A stretch of 64,000 nt of DNA from an uncultured Holophagaceae bacterium (lineage in GTDB: Bacteria; Acidobacteriota; Holophagae; Holophagales; Holophagaceae): assembly GCA_903937385.1 (NCBI GenBank), contig CAIZZF010000026.1, forward strand, positions 389,078 through 453,077, in the 5' to 3' direction. Of this stretch, positions 50,090 through 61,190 are shown one piece after another. A program made the translations under genes and the position numbers. The notes under the pieces are model-generated. The model made no database searches. It was not told the DNA's origin and worked only from the letters and a program-made list of their open reading frames with translations. The stretch's first letter is position 1. The number at the start of each line of letters is the position of its first letter.

Positions 50090-50616
50090 CCACGCCGTCT
50101 CTGACCGCACTCTTCCTGCGCTTCAGCCTGTTCTCGCTCATGGCCGTGGGCGGCGCCACGGCCCTCATCCCCGAGATGCACCGCCAGGTTGTGGACCTCC
50201 ATGGCTGGATGAGCACCGCGGACTTCACGGCCCTCTTCGCCATCGCCCAGGCGGCCCCCGGCCCCAACGTGATCTTCGTGAGCCTCATCGGGTGGAGGCT
50301 GGCCGGCATCCCGGGGGCCCTCGTGTGCACCCTCGGCATGTGCCTCCCCGCCGCCGTCCTCGCCTTCGCCGTGGGCCGGATCTGGGACCGCTTCCAGCAC
50401 TCGCCCTGGCGCAAGGCCATCGAGCGCGGCCTGGCCCCCCTCACCATCGGCCTGGTGCTTGGCAGCGGCTGCCTGCTGGCCAAGGCCACCAGCACCCACT
50501 GGCAGCTTGGCCTCGTCGCCGCCGCCAGCGCCGGGCTCTCCTACCGCTCTGGCCGCAATCCCCTCTGGTGGCTGGCCGGGGCGGCCCTGCTGGGCGGCCT
50601 GGGGCTGCTGGCCTAG
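50086..50616 (+). CDS. Chromate transporter, short-chain (second half type)
   Basis: LFLRFSLFSLMAVGGATALIPEMHRQVVDLHGWMSTADFTALFAIAQAAPGPNVIFVSLIG; ATGA-type overlap. Confidence 0.88.
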   Translation: MTTPSLTALFLRFSLFSLMAVGGATALIPEMHRQVVDLHGWMSTADFTALFAIAQAAPGPNVIFVSLIGWRLAGIPGALVCTLGMCLPAAVLAFAVGRIWDRFQHSPWRKAIERGLAPLTIGLVLGSGCLLAKATSTHWQLGLVAAASAGLSYRSGRNPLWWLAGAALLGGLGLLA

Positions 50617-51089
50617 CGCCGGGCCTTGCCGGTGACGCGCTCGATCTCGATGCGGAAGACCGTGACGCGGGCCAGGTTCTTCTCGATCCCCTCCCGCACC
50701 TGCTCCGGGTGCTGCGCCGCGAAGCGCTGGCCGATGGCCTGGAGGGCGGCGACCCGGGCCGCCGCGTCGTGGACCTGGACCGCCCGGCCGAAGACGATGG
50801 CGCTCTGGTAGCGGGTGGAGAGCTCCGCCGGCAGCACCTCCGCCTGGGTGACCACGCAGTAGGAGACCCGGGCATCGCCCGCCAGGTTGTCGAGCTTGTG
50901 GCCCTCGGTGGCCGAGTGGAGGAACAGCGCGCCGTCCACCAGGACATGGTTCACGGGCACCGCGTAGGGCCAGCCGTCCCAGCCCACGGTGGCGAGCACG
51001 CCGAACTCCGCCTGGGCCAGGAGGGCCCAGGCCTCCGCCGAAGTTAGCTCCCGCTCGCAACGCCGCACGGGGAGGTTGGGCGCGCTCAT
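50613..51089 (-). CDS. Pyridoxamine 5'-phosphate oxidase family (FMN-binding split barrel) protein
   Basis: FGVLATVGWDGWPYAVPVNHVLVDGALFLHSATEGHKLDNLAGDARVSYCVV. Confidence 0.85.
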   Translation of the reverse strand: MSAPNLPVRRCERELTSAEAWALLAQAEFGVLATVGWDGWPYAVPVNHVLVDGALFLHSATEGHKLDNLAGDARVSYCVVTQAEVLPAELSTRYQSAIVFGRAVQVHDAAARVAALQAIGQRFAAQHPEQVREGIEKNLARVTVFRIEIERVTGKARR

Positions 51090-53605
51090 GACCGCTTCCC
51101 GGCAATCCAGTTCAGCGCCTCCAGGGGCGTCATGCGGTTCAGGTCCAGGGCCTCCAGCTCGGTGCGGAGGCTGTCGGGTTCCACCTCGAACATCGGCAGG
51201 GCCGGCTGCGAAGCCATGGGGGGCCGAGGCGGCGCCTCCGGGGCCTGGGCCAGCAGGCGCTGGGCCTTCTGGATGACGGACTTGGGCAGCCCCGCGAGCC
51301 GCGCCACCTGGATGCCGTAGCTGCGGTCCGCGGGCCCCGGCGCCACGCGGTGGAGGAAGTGCAGCTGCTCCTCCCACTCCTGGACCTCCACGTGGAGGTT
51401 CTGGATCCGCGAGTCCTCCGCGAGCTTCGTCATCTCGAAGTAGTGCGTGGCGAACAGGGTGCGCGGCGCACCGCCCTTCAGGTCCCGCAGGAACAGCGCG
51501 ATGGCCTCGGCCAGGGCCAGACCGTCCCGGGTGCTGGTGCCGCGGCCGATCTCGTCGAGGATCACCAGGCTCGCGGCGGTGGCCTGGTTGAGGATCCGAG
51601 CCGTCTCGGTCATCTCGACCATGAAGGTGGACTGCCCCTTGGCGAGCTGGTCCGACGCGCCGATGCGGGTGAAGATGCGGTCCACGAGACCGAACCGCAT
51701 GAGCTCGGCGGGCACGAAGGAGCCACTCTGGGCCAGCACCACCAGCAGGGCCGAGGTCCGCAGGAAGGTGGACTTGCCGCCCATGTTGGGGCCCGTCACC
51801 ACGGCCATGGGCTGGGCGGCGCTGAACTGCAGGTCGTTGGGAATGCACTCGCGCCCCAGGCGGAATTCAAGCATGGGGTGGCGGGCCGAGACCAGGGTCA
51901 GCTCCCGCTCCTCGCCCAGCTCAGGTCGGCTCCAGCCCGAGAGCCGCGCCCGCTCGGCCAGGGCCGCCAGCACATCCAGGGTGGCCACGGCGCGGGCTAG
52001 GCCGGTCAGGTCCGCGCGGTGTTCCAGCACCAGGGCCAGCAGGCGCTGGAACTGGACGGCCTCCAGGCGGGCCTGGTCGCTCTCGGCGCTCAGCAGCCGC
52101 TGCTCGAAGGCCACCAGCTTCTCGGTGGTGAACCGCTCGGCGTTGGCCAGGGTCTGCTTGCGGAGGAAGTGCGCGGGCACCGCGCCCAGGTTCGACTTCG
52201 TGATCTCGAAGTAGTAGCCGAAGACCCGGTTGTACTTGATCTTCAGGCTCTGGATTCCACTCAGCCGGCGCTCTTCCTCCTCCAGCTCGAGCATCACCTG
52301 GCGCGCGTCCCGGGCAAGGCGGCGCACTGCGTCCAGCTCGGGATCGACACCCTCGCGGATGACGCCGCCCTTCTCCAGGTCCAGGGGGGGCGCTTCGGCG
52401 AGGCTGCGCTGAAGGTCCAGGAGCAGCTCTCCACAGAGCGGCGTCTCCCCGGGCCAGAGCCCGAGCTCGGCCACCTCCGAAGCCCAGCCCTCGTCCTGCA
52501 GGCGGGCGGGCAGCTTCTGAAGCACCGCAAGGCCCTCGCGCAGCTGGCCCAGCTCGGGTGGCGAGGCGAGGCCCAGGGCCACGCGGCCCAGCAGGCGATC
52601 CAGGTCCGGCACCTGGGAGAGCAGCGTCTGGATGGGCCCCCGGCGGCGGTCCTCCGTGAGCCAGGCCACCTGGGACCAGCGCCGCTCCAGGGTGCCGCGA
52701 TCCCGCAGCGGTTGTTCGAGCCAGCCCTTGAGCAGACGCGAGCCCATGCGGGTGCGGCACTGGTCCAGCAGCGCCATCAATGACCCGGCGCGGCCGCCAT
52801 CCATGCCGTTGGCCAGCACCTCCAGGTGCCGGGCGCTGGTGGCATCCAGCAGGGGCCCCGCGGCGCCCAGCTCCAGGCTCACGCCCTGCAGGTGCGCAGG
52901 CCTGCCCTTCTGGGTGGCCTCCACGTGGTCGAGCAGCGCCGCCAGCGCGCCCAGGGCCGCGGGATAGGGATCCAGACCCACGCCCTCCAGGTGCTGCCAG
53001 CCGAAGAAGGCGAGCACCTGCTGTTTGGCCCGGGAGGCCTCGAAGCGCCAGGCGGGCAGCCGGGTGCGGGCCGCCTCCAGGTCCGCCAGCTCCGGGGAAC
53101 CCTCGGCCAGGATCAGCTCCTGCGGGGCGAGCCGCTCCAGGGTGGCGTGGAGGGCCTCGTCGCCCTCGCCCGGGATCACCCGCAGGGCCCCCGAGGCCAG
53201 CTGCAGCAGGGCCAGCCCCCAGGCCGGACCCACGCGATGCAGGGCGCAGAGCCACCGGGCGTCGTCGTCCAGCCAGGTTCCGGGGGTGATGATGCGCTTG
53301 ATGGCGCGGGGCAGCAGGCCCTTCACGTCCTCGGCCTTGGCCGTGGGCTCGGCGATGGCGGCGGAGAAGCCTGCGGCCAGCAGCTTGGGCAGGTAGGACT
53401 CCAGAGCGAAGTGGGGCACCCCGCACATGGGGGTCTCGCCCTCGGTGCCCTTGCCGCGCTGGGTGAGGGCGATCTCCATGACCGGCGCGGCCCGCACCGC
53501 GTCCTCCCCGATGAGCTCGTAGAAGTCCCCCATGCGCGTCAGCAGGATGGCGTCGCCCGCCTCGCGCTTGAGGCCCGCGATCTGCTGCATCATCGGGGTG
53601 GACAT
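51086..53605 (-). CDS. mutS: DNA mismatch repair protein MutS
   Basis: [72 protein letters not shown] at 53605. Confidence 0.97.
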   Translation of the reverse strand: MSTPMMQQIAGLKREAGDAILLTRMGDFYELIGEDAVRAAPVMEIALTQRGKGTEGETPMCGVPHFALESYLPKLLAAGFSAAIAEPTAKAEDVKGLLPRAIKRIITPGTWLDDDARWLCALHRVGPAWGLALLQLASGALRVIPGEGDEALHATLERLAPQELILAEGSPELADLEAARTRLPAWRFEASRAKQQVLAFFGWQHLEGVGLDPYPAALGALAALLDHVEATQKGRPAHLQGVSLELGAAGPLLDATSARHLEVLANGMDGGRAGSLMALLDQCRTRMGSRLLKGWLEQPLRDRGTLERRWSQVAWLTEDRRRGPIQTLLSQVPDLDRLLGRVALGLASPPELGQLREGLAVLQKLPARLQDEGWASEVAELGLWPGETPLCGELLLDLQRSLAEAPPLDLEKGGVIREGVDPELDAVRRLARDARQVMLELEEEERRLSGIQSLKIKYNRVFGYYFEITKSNLGAVPAHFLRKQTLANAERFTTEKLVAFEQRLLSAESDQARLEAVQFQRLLALVLEHRADLTGLARAVATLDVLAALAERARLSGWSRPELGEERELTLVSARHPMLEFRLGRECIPNDLQFSAAQPMAVVTGPNMGGKSTFLRTSALLVVLAQSGSFVPAELMRFGLVDRIFTRIGASDQLAKGQSTFMVEMTETARILNQATAASLVILDEIGRGTSTRDGLALAEAIALFLRDLKGGAPRTLFATHYFEMTKLAEDSRIQNLHVEVQEWEEQLHFLHRVAPGPADRSYGIQVARLAGLPKSVIQKAQRLLAQAPEAPPRPPMASQPALPMFEVEPDSLRTELEALDLNRMTPLEALNWIAGKRS

Positions 53606-53680
53606 GGGGAGCCTGGGGAACCGTGGGAACACCGATCTTCCCACATTCGGCGGGAACCCGCTGACGCTAGGATGGTTCCC

Positions 53681-54772
53681 ATGGAACGCGTGGAGTGTGT
53701 CGTCATCGGTGCCGGGGTGGTGGGGCTGGCCCTGGCGCGGGAGCTGGCGCTGCGGGGTCGCGAGGTGGTGGTGCTCGAGGCGGAGGACCACATCGGCACG
53801 GGGATCAGCTCCCGCAACAGCGAGGTCATCCACGCCGGCATCTACTATCCGACGGGTTCACTCAGGGCCCAGCTCTGCGTGGCGGGCAACCGGGCCCTCT
53901 ACGCCTTCTGCGCGGCGCATGGCGTGGCCCACCGGCGCTGCGGCAAGCTGATCGTGGCCGCGGCCGAGAGCGACCTGCCCGCCCTGGCGCGCATTCGCGC
54001 CCAGGCCGAAGCCAACGGCGTGCCCGACCTCCGGTGGCTGAGCGCGGCCGAGGCCCTGGCCTTGGAGCCCCGCCTTCGCTGTGCGGCAGCCCTGCACTCC
54101 GAGGGCACGGGCATCATCGATAGCCACGGCCTCATGCGCGCCCTGCGGCTGGACGCCGAGACCCACGGTGCCGCCGTGGTTCTGAAGAGCCCGGTCCTGG
54201 GTGGCCATCCGACCTCCGACGGGCTCGAGGTCCGTGTCGGTGGAGACGAGCCCATGACGCTCCTGGCGGCTCAGGTCTTCAACGCCGCGGGCCTCGGCGC
54301 CCAGCGCGTGGCGCAGGGCTTCGAGGGCCTCCGCCCCGGCAGCGTCCCGGCCCTGCACCTGGCCAAGGGCAACTACTACAGCCTGGCGGGGGCGGCGCCA
54401 TTCTCCCGGCTGGTCTACCCCATTCCCTCCCAGGGCGGCCTGGGCGTGCACCTTACCCTGGACCTGGGCGGGCAGGCCCGGTTCGGACCCGACGTGGAGT
54501 GGGTCGATCGGGAGGACTACGACGTGGACCCGCGCCGGGCCAACGGCTTCTACGCCGAGATCCGCCGCTACTGGCCCGGCTTGCCGGATGGGGCGCTCCA
54601 GCCCGCCTACGCCGGCATCCGGCCCAAGATTCACGGTCCCGGAGAGCCCACGCCGGACTTTGTCCTCCAGCGGGAGGATGCCCACGGCCTGCCCGGGCTG
54701 GTGAACCTCTTCGGCATCGAGAGCCCGGGCCTCACCGCCTGCCTCGCCCTGGCGGAGGAGGTGGCGGGCTGA
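53681..54772 (+). CDS. FAD-dependent oxidoreductase, L-2-hydroxyglutarate oxidase (LhgO)-like
   Basis: [69 protein letters not shown]. Confidence 0.85.
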   Translation: MERVECVVIGAGVVGLALARELALRGREVVVLEAEDHIGTGISSRNSEVIHAGIYYPTGSLRAQLCVAGNRALYAFCAAHGVAHRRCGKLIVAAAESDLPALARIRAQAEANGVPDLRWLSAAEALALEPRLRCAAALHSEGTGIIDSHGLMRALRLDAETHGAAVVLKSPVLGGHPTSDGLEVRVGGDEPMTLLAAQVFNAAGLGAQRVAQGFEGLRPGSVPALHLAKGNYYSLAGAAPFSRLVYPIPSQGGLGVHLTLDLGGQARFGPDVEWVDREDYDVDPRRANGFYAEIRRYWPGLPDGALQPAYAGIRPKIHGPGEPTPDFVLQREDAHGLPGLVNLFGIESPGLTACLALAEEVAG

Positions 54773-54789
54773 AGGGGCTACCCTGGGGC

Positions 54790-56025
54790 ATGGATGCCCC
54801 CCAGCCTGCCCCTGCCCAGCCCACCGAGCCTCCGGAGATCGCCCTCTGCCTGGAGCTGGGCCGGGCCTACCAGGCCTACGGCATCCCCGCCCACCGCTTC
54901 GAGGACGCCCTGGGTCGCATCGCGCAGCGCCTGGGCCTGCATGGCCAGTTCCTCGCGCTGCCCACGGCCTTCTTCGCCACGCTTGGGAAGGGCGGGCAGA
55001 GCTGGACCTTCATCCAGCGCAGCCCCTCGGGAGACGTCAACCTGGCCAAGCTCTCGGACCTGCAGGACACCACCGACGCCCTCATCGCCGGCAACCTGTC
55101 CACCAGCGAGGCTCGCGATCGCGTGCGGGAGATCCTCGCCGGACCGGACCGCTGGGGTGCCCTCCTGACGGTGCTCTGTTTTGGCCTGGGCTCGGCGCCC
55201 GCTGCGGTGTTCTTCGGGGGCGGGTGGCGGGAGCTGGTGCTGACGGCCGTGCTCGGCAGCCTGGTAGGCACCGTGGCCGTCCTGCTGGGACGGCGCGCCG
55301 GGCCGACACAGCTGCTCTATCCCCTGGCGGGCACCCTTGTGGGTTTCCTGGCGCTGGCCGCGGCCTACCGGTTCCCCCATGTCTCCCCGCAGGTGCTGAC
55401 CCTGGGTGGCCTCATCGTCCTGATCCCGGGCCTGCGGCTGGTGGTGTCCATGAATGAGCTGGCCACGGGCAACCTGGTGGCGGGCACGGCCCGCCTGGTG
55501 GACGCGGCCATGACCTTCCTCTCGCTGGGCTTTGGCGTGGCCCTGGGTCAGCGCCTGGCGGCGCCCCTGCTGGACCGGGCCCTGCTGGGCGCACCTCTGC
55601 CCCTGCCCGGCTGGATCCTGCTGCCGACCCTGCTGCTCGCGGCCGTGGCCTTCATGGTGATCTTCAAGGCCCGGCCCACGGACCTGCCCTGGATCTTCGC
55701 CGCCTGCGCCCTGGCCTTCTACGGCTCCCGGCTGGGTGCCACCCTGCTGGGGCCCCAGTTCGGCGTGGGGCTGGGCGCCTTCGCCCTGGGCCTGGCCAGC
55801 AACCTCTTCACCCGCATCCGACGCCAGCCTTCCGCGGTGACCCTGCTGCCAGGACTGGTGGTGCTGGTGCCCGGCGGCCTCGGCTTCAAGGGCCTCGAGT
55901 TCATCATCCAGAAGCAGCTGGTGCTGGGGCTCGACACCGCCTTCCAGGCCCTCTTCGTGGCCATCGCCCTGCTCATGGGCCTGCTGCTGGCCCAGGTCGC
56001 CGTGCATCCCCGAACCGCGCTCTGA
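54790..56025 (+). CDS. Threonine/serine exporter ThrE-like, two-domain
   Basis: YGIPAHRFEDALGRIAQRLGL; LYPLAGTLVGFLALAAAYRF; IVLIPGLRLVVSMNELATGNLVAGTARLVDA; LLPGLVVLVPGGLGFKG. Confidence 0.85.
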   Translation: MDAPQPAPAQPTEPPEIALCLELGRAYQAYGIPAHRFEDALGRIAQRLGLHGQFLALPTAFFATLGKGGQSWTFIQRSPSGDVNLAKLSDLQDTTDALIAGNLSTSEARDRVREILAGPDRWGALLTVLCFGLGSAPAAVFFGGGWRELVLTAVLGSLVGTVAVLLGRRAGPTQLLYPLAGTLVGFLALAAAYRFPHVSPQVLTLGGLIVLIPGLRLVVSMNELATGNLVAGTARLVDAAMTFLSLGFGVALGQRLAAPLLDRALLGAPLPLPGWILLPTLLLAAVAFMVIFKARPTDLPWIFAACALAFYGSRLGATLLGPQFGVGLGAFALGLASNLFTRIRRQPSAVTLLPGLVVLVPGGLGFKGLEFIIQKQLVLGLDTAFQALFVAIALLMGLLLAQVAVHPRTAL

Positions 56026-56102
56026 AGCCAGACCCCAGAGTCTGCTAGATCCAGCTCCGTGCATGAGTTGTCAGGCGGGGACCGACTCAAAAAAGGAATA
56101 TG

Positions 56103-56153
56103 ACCACAAAGAGCACCAGGTTCTACCTTTGTGCCCTTTGTGCTCTTTGTGGT
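56103..56153. repeat. Inverted plus 9-nt tandem repeat (CTTTGTGnn) intergenic element
   Basis: ACCACAAAGAGCAC (56103-56116) / GTGCTCTTTGTGGT (56140-56153); right side is three 9-mers CTTTGTGCC-CTTTGTGCT-CTTTGTGGT (56127-56153). Confidence 0.75.
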
Positions 56154-56175
56154 TAACGATATTTGTTTCTTGTGG

Positions 56176-56883
56176 TTACCGGGTAATCGTTGAGGCCTCG
56201 CCGTCTTCGTGCAGGAGCCGGTCGAGGTCCTTCCAGCTGAGAGAGAAGCGCCCCTGGTGGCCCCAGTCCTTACCCCAGGAGTTGATGGCCCAGACGCGCT
56301 TGAGCTCGGCATCCACCCCCAGCAGCTCGAAGGCGTGACCCCCACGAGGCTGGCCGGTCAGTTTCACGAAGCCCATGGCGTCCGGCTTATCAAACCCCTC
56401 GTACCAGTTGACCCCCACTTCCACGGGGCCCAGGGTGGACAGGGTCTTCAGGACATCGTCGAGTCCGAAGCACCAGTGGTAGCCCGTGGCGTAGCCCAGG
56501 TCCCGAAGCGCCTTCATGGCGCCGAGCACCGTGGAGCCCGTGTCCTTGGGTGGCCAGGCCCCCGTGATGACATCATCGCGGGTGGCCTGGCTGTAGACCT
56601 TCCGCGCCATGGCTTCGGTATAGCGGGCTCCCTTCTGCTTGTAGGGGGCGGTGCAGATCACCCCCACGGCGCCGTTGCCGGTGCAGGAGCCGAGCTCGCC
56701 CTGATCGAAGGCCGCCAGGGTGCGCTCCCAGGTCCGGGTCACGATCTTCGCCCCCTTGGCCAAGGGCACGGGAAAGGCCCGGCTGCGCTCGTCAAAGTGC
56801 AGGTGTCGCCCTAGCCGACCCCCGTGCTTGGAGGGATGTTCGGGGATCAGCCCGATGCGATGGGGGTTGGATGAGTCGGGCAT
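56176..56883 (-). CDS. Papain-like C1 family cysteine peptidase
   Basis: DQGELGSCTGNGAVG (Q...C), GGHAFELLGV (H), AINSWGKDWGHQGRF (N). Confidence 0.85.
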   Translation of the reverse strand: MPDSSNPHRIGLIPEHPSKHGGRLGRHLHFDERSRAFPVPLAKGAKIVTRTWERTLAAFDQGELGSCTGNGAVGVICTAPYKQKGARYTEAMARKVYSQATRDDVITGAWPPKDTGSTVLGAMKALRDLGYATGYHWCFGLDDVLKTLSTLGPVEVGVNWYEGFDKPDAMGFVKLTGQPRGGHAFELLGVDAELKRVWAINSWGKDWGHQGRFSLSWKDLDRLLHEDGEASTITR

Positions 56884-56963
56884 GGTTGCCTCCGGGGGCT
56901 CGATCGTCGAGGGGCTGGATCGAATGGCACTAAGCTAGCCTATGCCTTACGAATGTCAATGGA

Positions 56964-57018
56964 TGTCCAACAATTATTTGAAAAAAACGTTTGTTGGACA
57001 ATTATTGGAATCTATAAA
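56964..57018 (+). promoter_or_regulatory. Inverted-repeat operator candidate and promoter upstream of clpB
   Basis: TGTCCAACAA (56964-56973) / TTGTTGGACA (56991-57000) perfect 10-bp arms, 17-nt spacing; candidate -35 TTGTTG (56991) and -10 TATAAA (57013-57018). Confidence 0.5.
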
Positions 57019-57111
57019 TGATTAGCGCTTTGAGTTTGTTAGATCATAAGTTCGAAGAAAATTTTAGTGCATTCAAGTCATATTTGCCCCATCCTGAAGC
57101 CGAGGTGTTCC

Positions 57112-59685
57112 ATGTCCCTCCTTCCCTTCACCCAGAAAGCCAACGACGCGCTGGTGGCGGCGCGGCAGCGGGCCGTCCAGGACCAGCACCCGGAGCTCGT
57201 TCCTCAGCACCTGTTCAACGCCCTGCTCGCCCCTGAGGCAGGCCTGCGGCCGCTGCTGGAGCGGGCTGGCCTGAGCCCGGAGTCCCTCCAGGGCCTGGCG
57301 GACGCGGCCGAGGAGTTGGTCGCCCGGCTGCCCCGGGCGGTCGGGGGCGCCGAGCCCCAGGTGGGTCCCGCCTTCCGGCACTTCCTGGAGGTGGCCAGCG
57401 ATACCGGTCGGGGTCTTGGCGACCGCTTCCTGGCCACGGACGCCCTCCTGCTGGCCCTGGCCAACGCCCACACGGACGCCAAGCAGGCCCTGGAGCGCTT
57501 CGGCCTGGACCGCAAGACGCTGGAGGCCGCCATCCGCGAGGTCCGCAAGGGCTCGCGGGTGGAGGACGAGAAGGCCGAGGAGAAGTTCGCCGCTCTGGAG
57601 AAGTACGCCAAGGATTACTCGGCCCTGGCCGCCTCGGGCAAGCTCGACCCGGTCATCGGCCGGGAAGACGAAGTCCGCCGCATCCTCCAGGTACTCTCCC
57701 GGCGCACCAAGAACAACCCCGTGCTCATCGGCGAGCCCGGGGTCGGCAAGACCGCCATCGTGGAGGGTCTGGCCCAGCGCATCTATAAAAACGACGTCCC
57801 CGAGAGCCTCAAGGGCCTTCGAGTCATGGGCCTGGACATGGGCGCCCTGGTGGCCGGCACCCAGTATCGCGGCCAGTTCGAGGAGCGACTGAAGGGCGTC
57901 ATCCAGGAGATCGAGAAGGCCGCAGGCCAGATCGTGCTCTTCATCGACGAGCTGCACCTGCTGGTGGGCGCCGGCGCGGTCCAGGGCGGCATGGACGCGG
58001 CCAACCTGCTCAAGCCTGCCCTGGCCCGGGGCGAGCTGCGCTGCATCGGCGCCACCACCCTGGACGAGTACCGGAAGTACATCGAGAAGGACGCGGCCCT
58101 GGAGCGCCGCTTCCAGCCCGTGTTCGTGGAGGAGCCGGACGTGGAGGACGCCATCTCCATCCTGCGCGGCCTCAAGGAGCGCTACGAACTGCACCACGGC
58201 GTGCGCATCCAGGACTCGGCCCTGGTGGCCGCCGCCCAGCTGAGCCACCGCTACATCCCGGATCGCTTCCTGCCGGACAAGGCTGTGGACCTCATGGACG
58301 AGGCTGCCAGTGCTGTGCGCATCCAGCTGGACAGCCGCCCCGAGTCCATCGACGCGCGAGAGCGCCGGGAGATGCAGCTGCAGATGGAGCGGCACTCCCT
58401 GACCAAGGAGAAGGACTCGGCCAGCCGTGCCCGCCTCGCGGAGCTCGACAAGGAGCTGGCGGAGCTGAATGAAGAGCTGGGCGGCCTGCGCGCGCAGTGG
58501 GAGAACGAGAAGAAGGACATCGAAGGCGCCCGGAGCCTCCAGAAGAAGCTGGACGACCTGCGCAGCGAGCACGAACAGGCCAAGGCGAAGGGCGACTACG
58601 AGCGCGCCTCGCGGCTGGAATACGGGGAGATCCCCAGCCTGGAGAAGCAGCTGGCAGCGGCCTCCCCACGGGAGAGCGCCATGCTCCGCCTGGAGGTGGG
58701 TGAGGCCGACATCGCCGCCATCGTCAGCCGCTGGACCGGCGTCCCCGTGAGCCGGATTCTCGAGGGCGAGGTGGAGAAGCTGTTGCGCATGGAGACGCGG
58801 CTCCGAGAGCGGGTCGTGGGCCAGGATCCAGCCCTGACGGCCATCTCCGACGCCCTCCGGCGCAACCGGGCGGGCCTCAGCGACCCTAAGCGTCCCATCG
58901 GCAGCTTCCTCTTCCTGGGCCCCACGGGCGTGGGCAAGACCGAGGTGGCCCGGGCCCTGGCAGAGTTCCTCTTCGACGACGAGAACGCCCTGGTCCGCAT
59001 CGACATGAGCGAGTTCACCCATGAGGCCGACGCCACCCGCCTCATCGGCGCCGCGCCTGGCTACATCGGCTATGAGGAGGGCGGCCGCCTCACGGAGGCC
59101 ATCCGCCGCCGCCCCTACGCCGTCATCCTCCTCGACGAGATGGAGAAGGCCCACCCCCGGATCTTCGACCTCTTCCTGCAGGTGCTGGAGGACGGCCGCC
59201 TCACGGATGGCCAGGGCCGCACCGTGAACTTCCGCAACAGCGTGGTGCTCATGACCACCAACCTCGGCAGCCAGGCCATCTTCGACGCCGGCGGCGATCC
59301 CTCCAAGGCCGAAGAGGAGATCCAGGCCGCCCTCCACGGGCACTTCCGCCCGGAGTTCCTCAATCGCCTGGACGAGGTGGTGCTGTTCCGCTCCCTGTCC
59401 AAGCAGGACATGAAGGCCGTGGCCCGGATCCAGCTCCGGCGGGTGGAGGGGCTCCTCCAGGCCCAGCGCCTGGGCCTGGAAGTGCCCGAGGCGGCCCTGG
59501 ACTGGCTGGCGGAGGAGGGCTTCGACCCTCACTTCGGCGCCCGCCCCCTCAAGCGGCTCATCCAGCAGGTGGTGGTGAACCCCCTGTCCCGCCAGGTCCT
59601 CCAGGGTCTCCTCCAACCCGGGGACATCGCCCGGCTCGCGGTCCGCGACGGCCAGCTCTTCGTCGAGGTCGAGGCCGTCCAGTAG
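57112..59685 (+). CDS. clpB: ATP-dependent chaperone ClpB
   Basis: Two AAA+ modules: [19 protein letters not shown] and [19 protein letters not shown]; middle coiled coil; ATG 57112 with GAGG upstream. Confidence 0.95.
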   Translation: MSLLPFTQKANDALVAARQRAVQDQHPELVPQHLFNALLAPEAGLRPLLERAGLSPESLQGLADAAEELVARLPRAVGGAEPQVGPAFRHFLEVASDTGRGLGDRFLATDALLLALANAHTDAKQALERFGLDRKTLEAAIREVRKGSRVEDEKAEEKFAALEKYAKDYSALAASGKLDPVIGREDEVRRILQVLSRRTKNNPVLIGEPGVGKTAIVEGLAQRIYKNDVPESLKGLRVMGLDMGALVAGTQYRGQFEERLKGVIQEIEKAAGQIVLFIDELHLLVGAGAVQGGMDAANLLKPALARGELRCIGATTLDEYRKYIEKDAALERRFQPVFVEEPDVEDAISILRGLKERYELHHGVRIQDSALVAAAQLSHRYIPDRFLPDKAVDLMDEAASAVRIQLDSRPESIDARERREMQLQMERHSLTKEKDSASRARLAELDKELAELNEELGGLRAQWENEKKDIEGARSLQKKLDDLRSEHEQAKAKGDYERASRLEYGEIPSLEKQLAAASPRESAMLRLEVGEADIAAIVSRWTGVPVSRILEGEVEKLLRMETRLRERVVGQDPALTAISDALRRNRAGLSDPKRPIGSFLFLGPTGVGKTEVARALAEFLFDDENALVRIDMSEFTHEADATRLIGAAPGYIGYEEGGRLTEAIRRRPYAVILLDEMEKAHPRIFDLFLQVLEDGRLTDGQGRTVNFRNSVVLMTTNLGSQAIFDAGGDPSKAEEEIQAALHGHFRPEFLNRLDEVVLFRSLSKQDMKAVARIQLRRVEGLLQAQRLGLEVPEAALDWLAEEGFDPHFGARPLKRLIQQVVVNPLSRQVLQGLLQPGDIARLAVRDGQLFVEVEAVQ

Positions 59686-59756
59686 GCGGCCTCTCCCCGC
59701 CGAAACTTTCCCACCTCACCCGCCCATCCGATGAGATCGGGGTAGCTGGAGTCGGC

Positions 59757-61190
59757 GTGCCCCTTTCCCCACCCATCCCCATCCTGATCGTGGATGACGA
59801 AGCCGACCTGCGGGACCTCCTGGTGGAGGCCCTCCAGGACCAGGGCTACGCCGCCGTGGGTGCCGAGGGTGGCTCCCAGGCCCTGGCCCTGGTGCAGAAG
59901 CAGCACTTCCCCGTGATCTTCACGGACCTGAACATGCCCGGTGGGCTGTCCGGCCTGGAGCTGCTGCGGGCGGTCCACGAGGTGGACCCGCGCAGCATGG
60001 GCATCCTGATGACGGGCTACGCCACCACGGAATCCGCGATCCAGGCCCTCAAGCGCGGCGCCTACGACTTCATCCAGAAGCCCTTCAAGCTGGCGGAGAT
60101 CGAGGCCGGCCTCGAGCGGGCCCTGGAGCACTACCGGCTCGTCCGCGAAAACGAGGAATACCAGCAGAACCTGGAGCGCATGGTGGAGGCTCGCACCCAG
60201 GAGATCCTGGGGCTGAAGAACGACATCGAGCGGCTCTTCGAGGGCTTCGTGAACGCCTCCGTGACGGCCATCGAGGCCCGAGACCCCAGCACCTCCGGCC
60301 ACTCCAGCCGCGTGGCGGACCTCACCGTGGGCCTGGCCGAGGCCGTGAACAGCACCCCCAACGGACGCTATGGCGCCCTCCACTTCAACCCCCTCCAGAT
60401 CCGCGAGATCCGGTACGCCAGCCTGCTCCACGATTTCGGCAAAGTGGGCGTCCGGGAGCAGGTGCTGGTGAAGGCCAAGAAGATCGAGGGCGAGCGCCTG
60501 GAGAGCATCTACCAGCGGCTGCACCAGCGGACCCTCGAGGCCATGCGGGACGGCCTGCTGGAAGCCTGGAGCAAGGGCAGGACCTTCGACCACGACACGG
60601 TGGGCGCCCTCCTCCGGGGACAGGACGAGGAGGCCCGGCGGCTCATGGAGCTGGTGCGGCGCAGCAACGAGCCGACGGTGCTGCCCCAGGAGGTCCTGCT
60701 GGAGCTGAACCTGCTGGAGGATCTCACCTATCAGCACTGGTCCGGGGACCACCGGACACTCATCGATTCCCACGACATCAGCCTCCTGAGGATCGCCAAG
60801 GGGAGCCTCTCCGACGACGAGCGCGACGAGATCCAGAACCACGTGAGCTATACCTACAAGTTCCTGAGCCAGATTCCGTGGACCTCGGAGCTGGCGGGCG
60901 TTCCCGACATCGCCTGGGCCCACCATGAGCGGCTCAACGGGAAGGGCTACCCCCGGCAGCTCAAGGAACCGGACATCCCCGTGCAGAGCAAGCTCATGGC
61001 TGTCGCGGATGTCTACGACGCCCTGACCGCCGCGGATCGCCCCTACAAGGCCGCCGTGAGCGTGGAGCGCAGCCTGGAGATCCTGGAGCAGGAGGCCAAG
61101 GTGAACCTGCTGGACACCGAGGTGCTCCGCATCTTCCTGGAAGCGCGCATCTACGACCGCACCACGGGTCAGAGCAGGAGCCCCCGATGA
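59757..61190 (+). CDS. Response regulator with HD-GYP-type domain
   Basis: ILIVDDEADLRDLL..FTDLNMPGG..KP receiver; HDFGKVG and HHERLNGKGYPRQL (HHExxNGxGYP); GTG start. Confidence 0.9.
   Translation: MPLSPPIPILIVDDEADLRDLLVEALQDQGYAAVGAEGGSQALALVQKQHFPVIFTDLNMPGGLSGLELLRAVHEVDPRSMGILMTGYATTESAIQALKRGAYDFIQKPFKLAEIEAGLERALEHYRLVRENEEYQQNLERMVEARTQEILGLKNDIERLFEGFVNASVTAIEARDPSTSGHSSRVADLTVGLAEAVNSTPNGRYGALHFNPLQIREIRYASLLHDFGKVGVREQVLVKAKKIEGERLESIYQRLHQRTLEAMRDGLLEAWSKGRTFDHDTVGALLRGQDEEARRLMELVRRSNEPTVLPQEVLLELNLLEDLTYQHWSGDHRTLIDSHDISLLRIAKGSLSDDERDEIQNHVSYTYKFLSQIPWTSELAGVPDIAWAHHERLNGKGYPRQLKEPDIPVQSKLMAVADVYDALTAADRPYKAAVSVERSLEILEQEAKVNLLDTEVLRIFLEARIYDRTTGQSRSPR

Noticed and set aside
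49523-50616. Split chromate transporter as a frameshifted pseudogene
   Set aside because: Two-gene short-chain CHR pairs are an established form; both ORFs are intact with a normal overlapping start.
57013-57036. Possible CIRCE element (TTAGCGCTTTGAG) upstream of clpB
   Set aside because: Only a partial half-site-like match and no matching GAGTGCTAA arm at the right spacing.
57073-59616. 847-aa minus-strand ORF antisense to clpB
   Set aside because: Shadow ORF; the plus strand encodes a full ClpB.
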